Of a DNA stretch of 5,236 nt, positions 4,241 to 5,236 are shown in pieces. How positions within the stretch are numbered: position 1 is the stretch's first letter; every line of letters starts with the position of its first letter. This stretch comes from RGIG8700 sp964568815 (GTDB taxonomy: Bacteria > Bacillota > Clostridia > RGIG6154), in NCBI GenBank assembly GCA_964568815.1, contig CAZMRY010000097.1, forward strand, positions 1 to 5,236, written 5' to 3'. The notes beneath the pieces are model-generated. The model was not told the DNA's origin, did no database searches, and saw only the letters and a list, made by a program, of their open reading frames with translations. The position numbers were made by a program, and so were the translations under genes.

Positions 4241-4753
4241 ATGCCAAGTGAAAAAGTTTTAGAACAAAAGAAAGCTGTCGTTGAAAGCCTTAAGGAAAGA
4301 TTCCAGAGCAATGCTACAGGCGTTTTCGTAACATACAGCGGTCTTACAGTTGAAAAAGACACAGAACTTCGTAACAAGCTCAGAGCTGCAGGTGTTGAAT
4401 ACTCAGTTATTAAAAACACATTAGCAAGATTTGCTGCTAACGAAGTAGGTTTTGAAGAACTTTCAGATATCTTCAACGGAACAACTGCTATCGCAACTCA
4501 TAAAGATGATGTTGTTGCTCCTGCAAAGGTTTTATCTGAATTTATCGATGCTAACAAAGAAACAGCCGGAATCGAAATCAAAGCAGGTTTCGTAGACGGT
4601 AAGGTTGTATCTCTTGATGAAATCAAAGCTATGGCTAAGGTTCCTTCAAAGGAAACTCTCTATGCTATGTTGGCTGGCGGCTTGAATGCTACTATTGCAG
4701 GTCTTGCAAGAGCTATCAATGCTGTTAAAGAAAAGCAGGAAGCAGAAGCTTAA
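4241..4753 (+). CDS. rplJ: 50S ribosomal protein L10
   Basis: A 170-residue stalk-base protein that anchors L7/L12 dimers to the large subunit and helps recruit translation GTPases. It begins MPSEKVLEQKKAVV, a typical Firmicutes L10 start. The N-terminal rRNA-binding domain (about 1-130) carries FVTYSGLTV and YSVIKNTLAR (54-63). The C-terminal segment (134-170) contains the LYAMLAGGLNATIAGLARAI helix, which binds L7/L12 dimers, then a charged tail KEKQEAEA. Length is normal. An in-frame GTG at 4229 would add four residues, but it lies in the Shine-Dalgarno. The gene is preceded by the L10 leader and followed by rplL after 51 bases, the usual pair, and is expected to be autoregulated by the L10-L12 complex. 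Confidence 0.96.
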   Translation: MPSEKVLEQKKAVVESLKERFQSNATGVFVTYSGLTVEKDTELRNKLRAAGVEYSVIKNTLARFAANEVGFEELSDIFNGTTAIATHKDDVVAPAKVLSEFIDANKETAGIEIKAGFVDGKVVSLDEIKAMAKVPSKETLYAMLAGGLNATIAGLARAINAVKEKQEAEA

Positions 4754-4804
4754 TGCGTAAAAATGTTTAAAAATTATTTATTTATATTTTAGGAGGAAAA
4801 TAAA

Positions 4805-5182
4805 ATGAGTGAAAAAATCACAGCTATGATTGAAGAAATTAAAGCTCTTACAGTTCTCGAACTCGCAGATCTCGTAAAAGCTATTGAAGAAGAATTTGGT
4901 GTATCTGCTGCAGCTCCAGTTGCAGTTGTTGGCGGTCCTGTTGCAGGTGGCGCAGCTGCTGCTGAAGAAAAATCAGAATTTGAAGTTGTACTTGCTGAAG
5001 CAGGTGCTGAAAAGATTAAGGTTATTAAAGTTGTTAGAGAAATCACAGGTCTTGGTCTTAAAGAAGCAAAAGACTTAGTTGATGGTGCTCCAAAAACACT
5101 TAAAGAAGCTGTAGCTAAAGAAGAAGCTGAAGAAATTAAGACAAAGCTTGAAGAAGTAGGCGCAAAAGTAGAACTCAAATAA
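4805..5182 (+). CDS. rplL: 50S ribosomal protein L7/L12
   Basis: A 125-residue acidic stalk protein, present as dimers on L10, that recruits elongation factors and stimulates their GTPase activity. The N-terminal dimerisation domain (about 1-32) reads MSEKITAMIEEIKALTVLEL. A flexible hinge rich in A, G, V and P follows (about 33-54). The C-terminal factor-binding domain (about 58-125) contains KIKVIKVVREITGLGLKEAK (70-89) and ends EEVGAKVELK. Length and layout are standard. The start is supported by AGGAGG (4791-4796) with 8-base spacing. It is normally made in excess over L10. No promoter or terminator is evident in the 51-base AT-rich gap after rplJ, so higher translation is the likely route; that point is inference. 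Confidence 0.97.
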   Translation: MSEKITAMIEEIKALTVLELADLVKAIEEEFGVSAAAPVAVVGGPVAGGAAAAEEKSEFEVVLAEAGAEKIKVIKVVREITGLGLKEAKDLVDGAPKTLKEAVAKEEAEEIKTKLEEVGAKVELK

Positions 5183-5210
5183 TCTCAGACCATTAAAAAT
5201 AGGTTAGAGC

Positions 5211-5236
5211 GAAGGCACATCCAGTGATGTGCCTTC
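5211..5236 (+). terminator. Perfect 11-bp hairpin after rplL, probable terminator or attenuator
   Basis: GAAGGCACATC (5211-5221) and GATGTGCCTTC (5226-5236) pair perfectly around the loop CAGT, 28 bases after the rplL stop. The window ends on the last base of the stem, so any U-tract is out of view. In many bacteria a partial terminator separates rplL from rpoB, which fits this position. Confidence 0.6.

Noticed and set aside
4789..5178. 129-codon minus-strand ORF antisense to rplL
   Set aside because: It is a Ser/Ala-rich shadow of the Ala/Glu/Lys-rich rplL codons, without a ribosome binding site or family resemblance.

Overview
The window looks like a low-GC Gram-positive (Clostridia-type) chromosome. 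Most genes have strong AGGAGG-type ribosome binding sites, the promoters are near-consensus sigma-A type, the ribosomal leaders are of the Firmicutes kind, and the UraA variant (NTTYGES in place of NTTYGEN) is one I associate with Clostridia. Genus is not resolvable from the sequence; Oscillospiraceae/Ruminococcaceae-like is a guess.

Layout. (1) Positions 1-1357, minus strand: a uracil/xanthine permease (UraA/PyrP, NCS2 family), cut at its C-terminus by the window edge. (2) Positions 1358-1777: a 420-base divergent intergenic region. On its minus side it holds a promoter, a candidate operator palindrome over the -35 box, and a roughly 168-nt uraA leader with a strong intrinsic terminator and a competing antiterminator pairing. 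On its plus side it holds a consensus promoter and a structured roughly 100-nt leader for rpmG. (3) Positions 1778-4053, plus strand: rpmG, secE, nusG, rplK and rplA. This is the usual bacterial cluster for ribosomal protein L33, the Sec translocase subunit SecE, transcription factor NusG and ribosomal proteins L11 and L1. Similar RNA motifs precede rplK and rplA and are probable sites of L1 feedback. (4) Positions 4054-4240: a perfect-consensus promoter followed by an L10-type leader that ends in an intrinsic terminator (attenuator). (5) Positions 4241-5182: rplJ and rplL (L10 and L7/L12, the ribosomal stalk). (6) Positions 5183-5236: a perfect 11-bp hairpin ending exactly at the window edge, probably a terminator or attenuator before the next gene; rpoB is usual at this place but is not visible here.

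The plus-strand genes are core translation, transcription and secretion housekeeping genes. Three promoters are visible: uraA (minus), rpmG (plus) and rplJ (plus). No terminator lies between rplA and the rplJ promoter, so rplJL can be fed both by its own promoter and by readthrough. The least ordinary part is the control region of uraA. It combines a palindrome over the promoter, an antiterminator/terminator pair and a second set of mutually exclusive hairpins next to the start codon, and it matches no riboswitch or PyrR-site consensus that I can recall.
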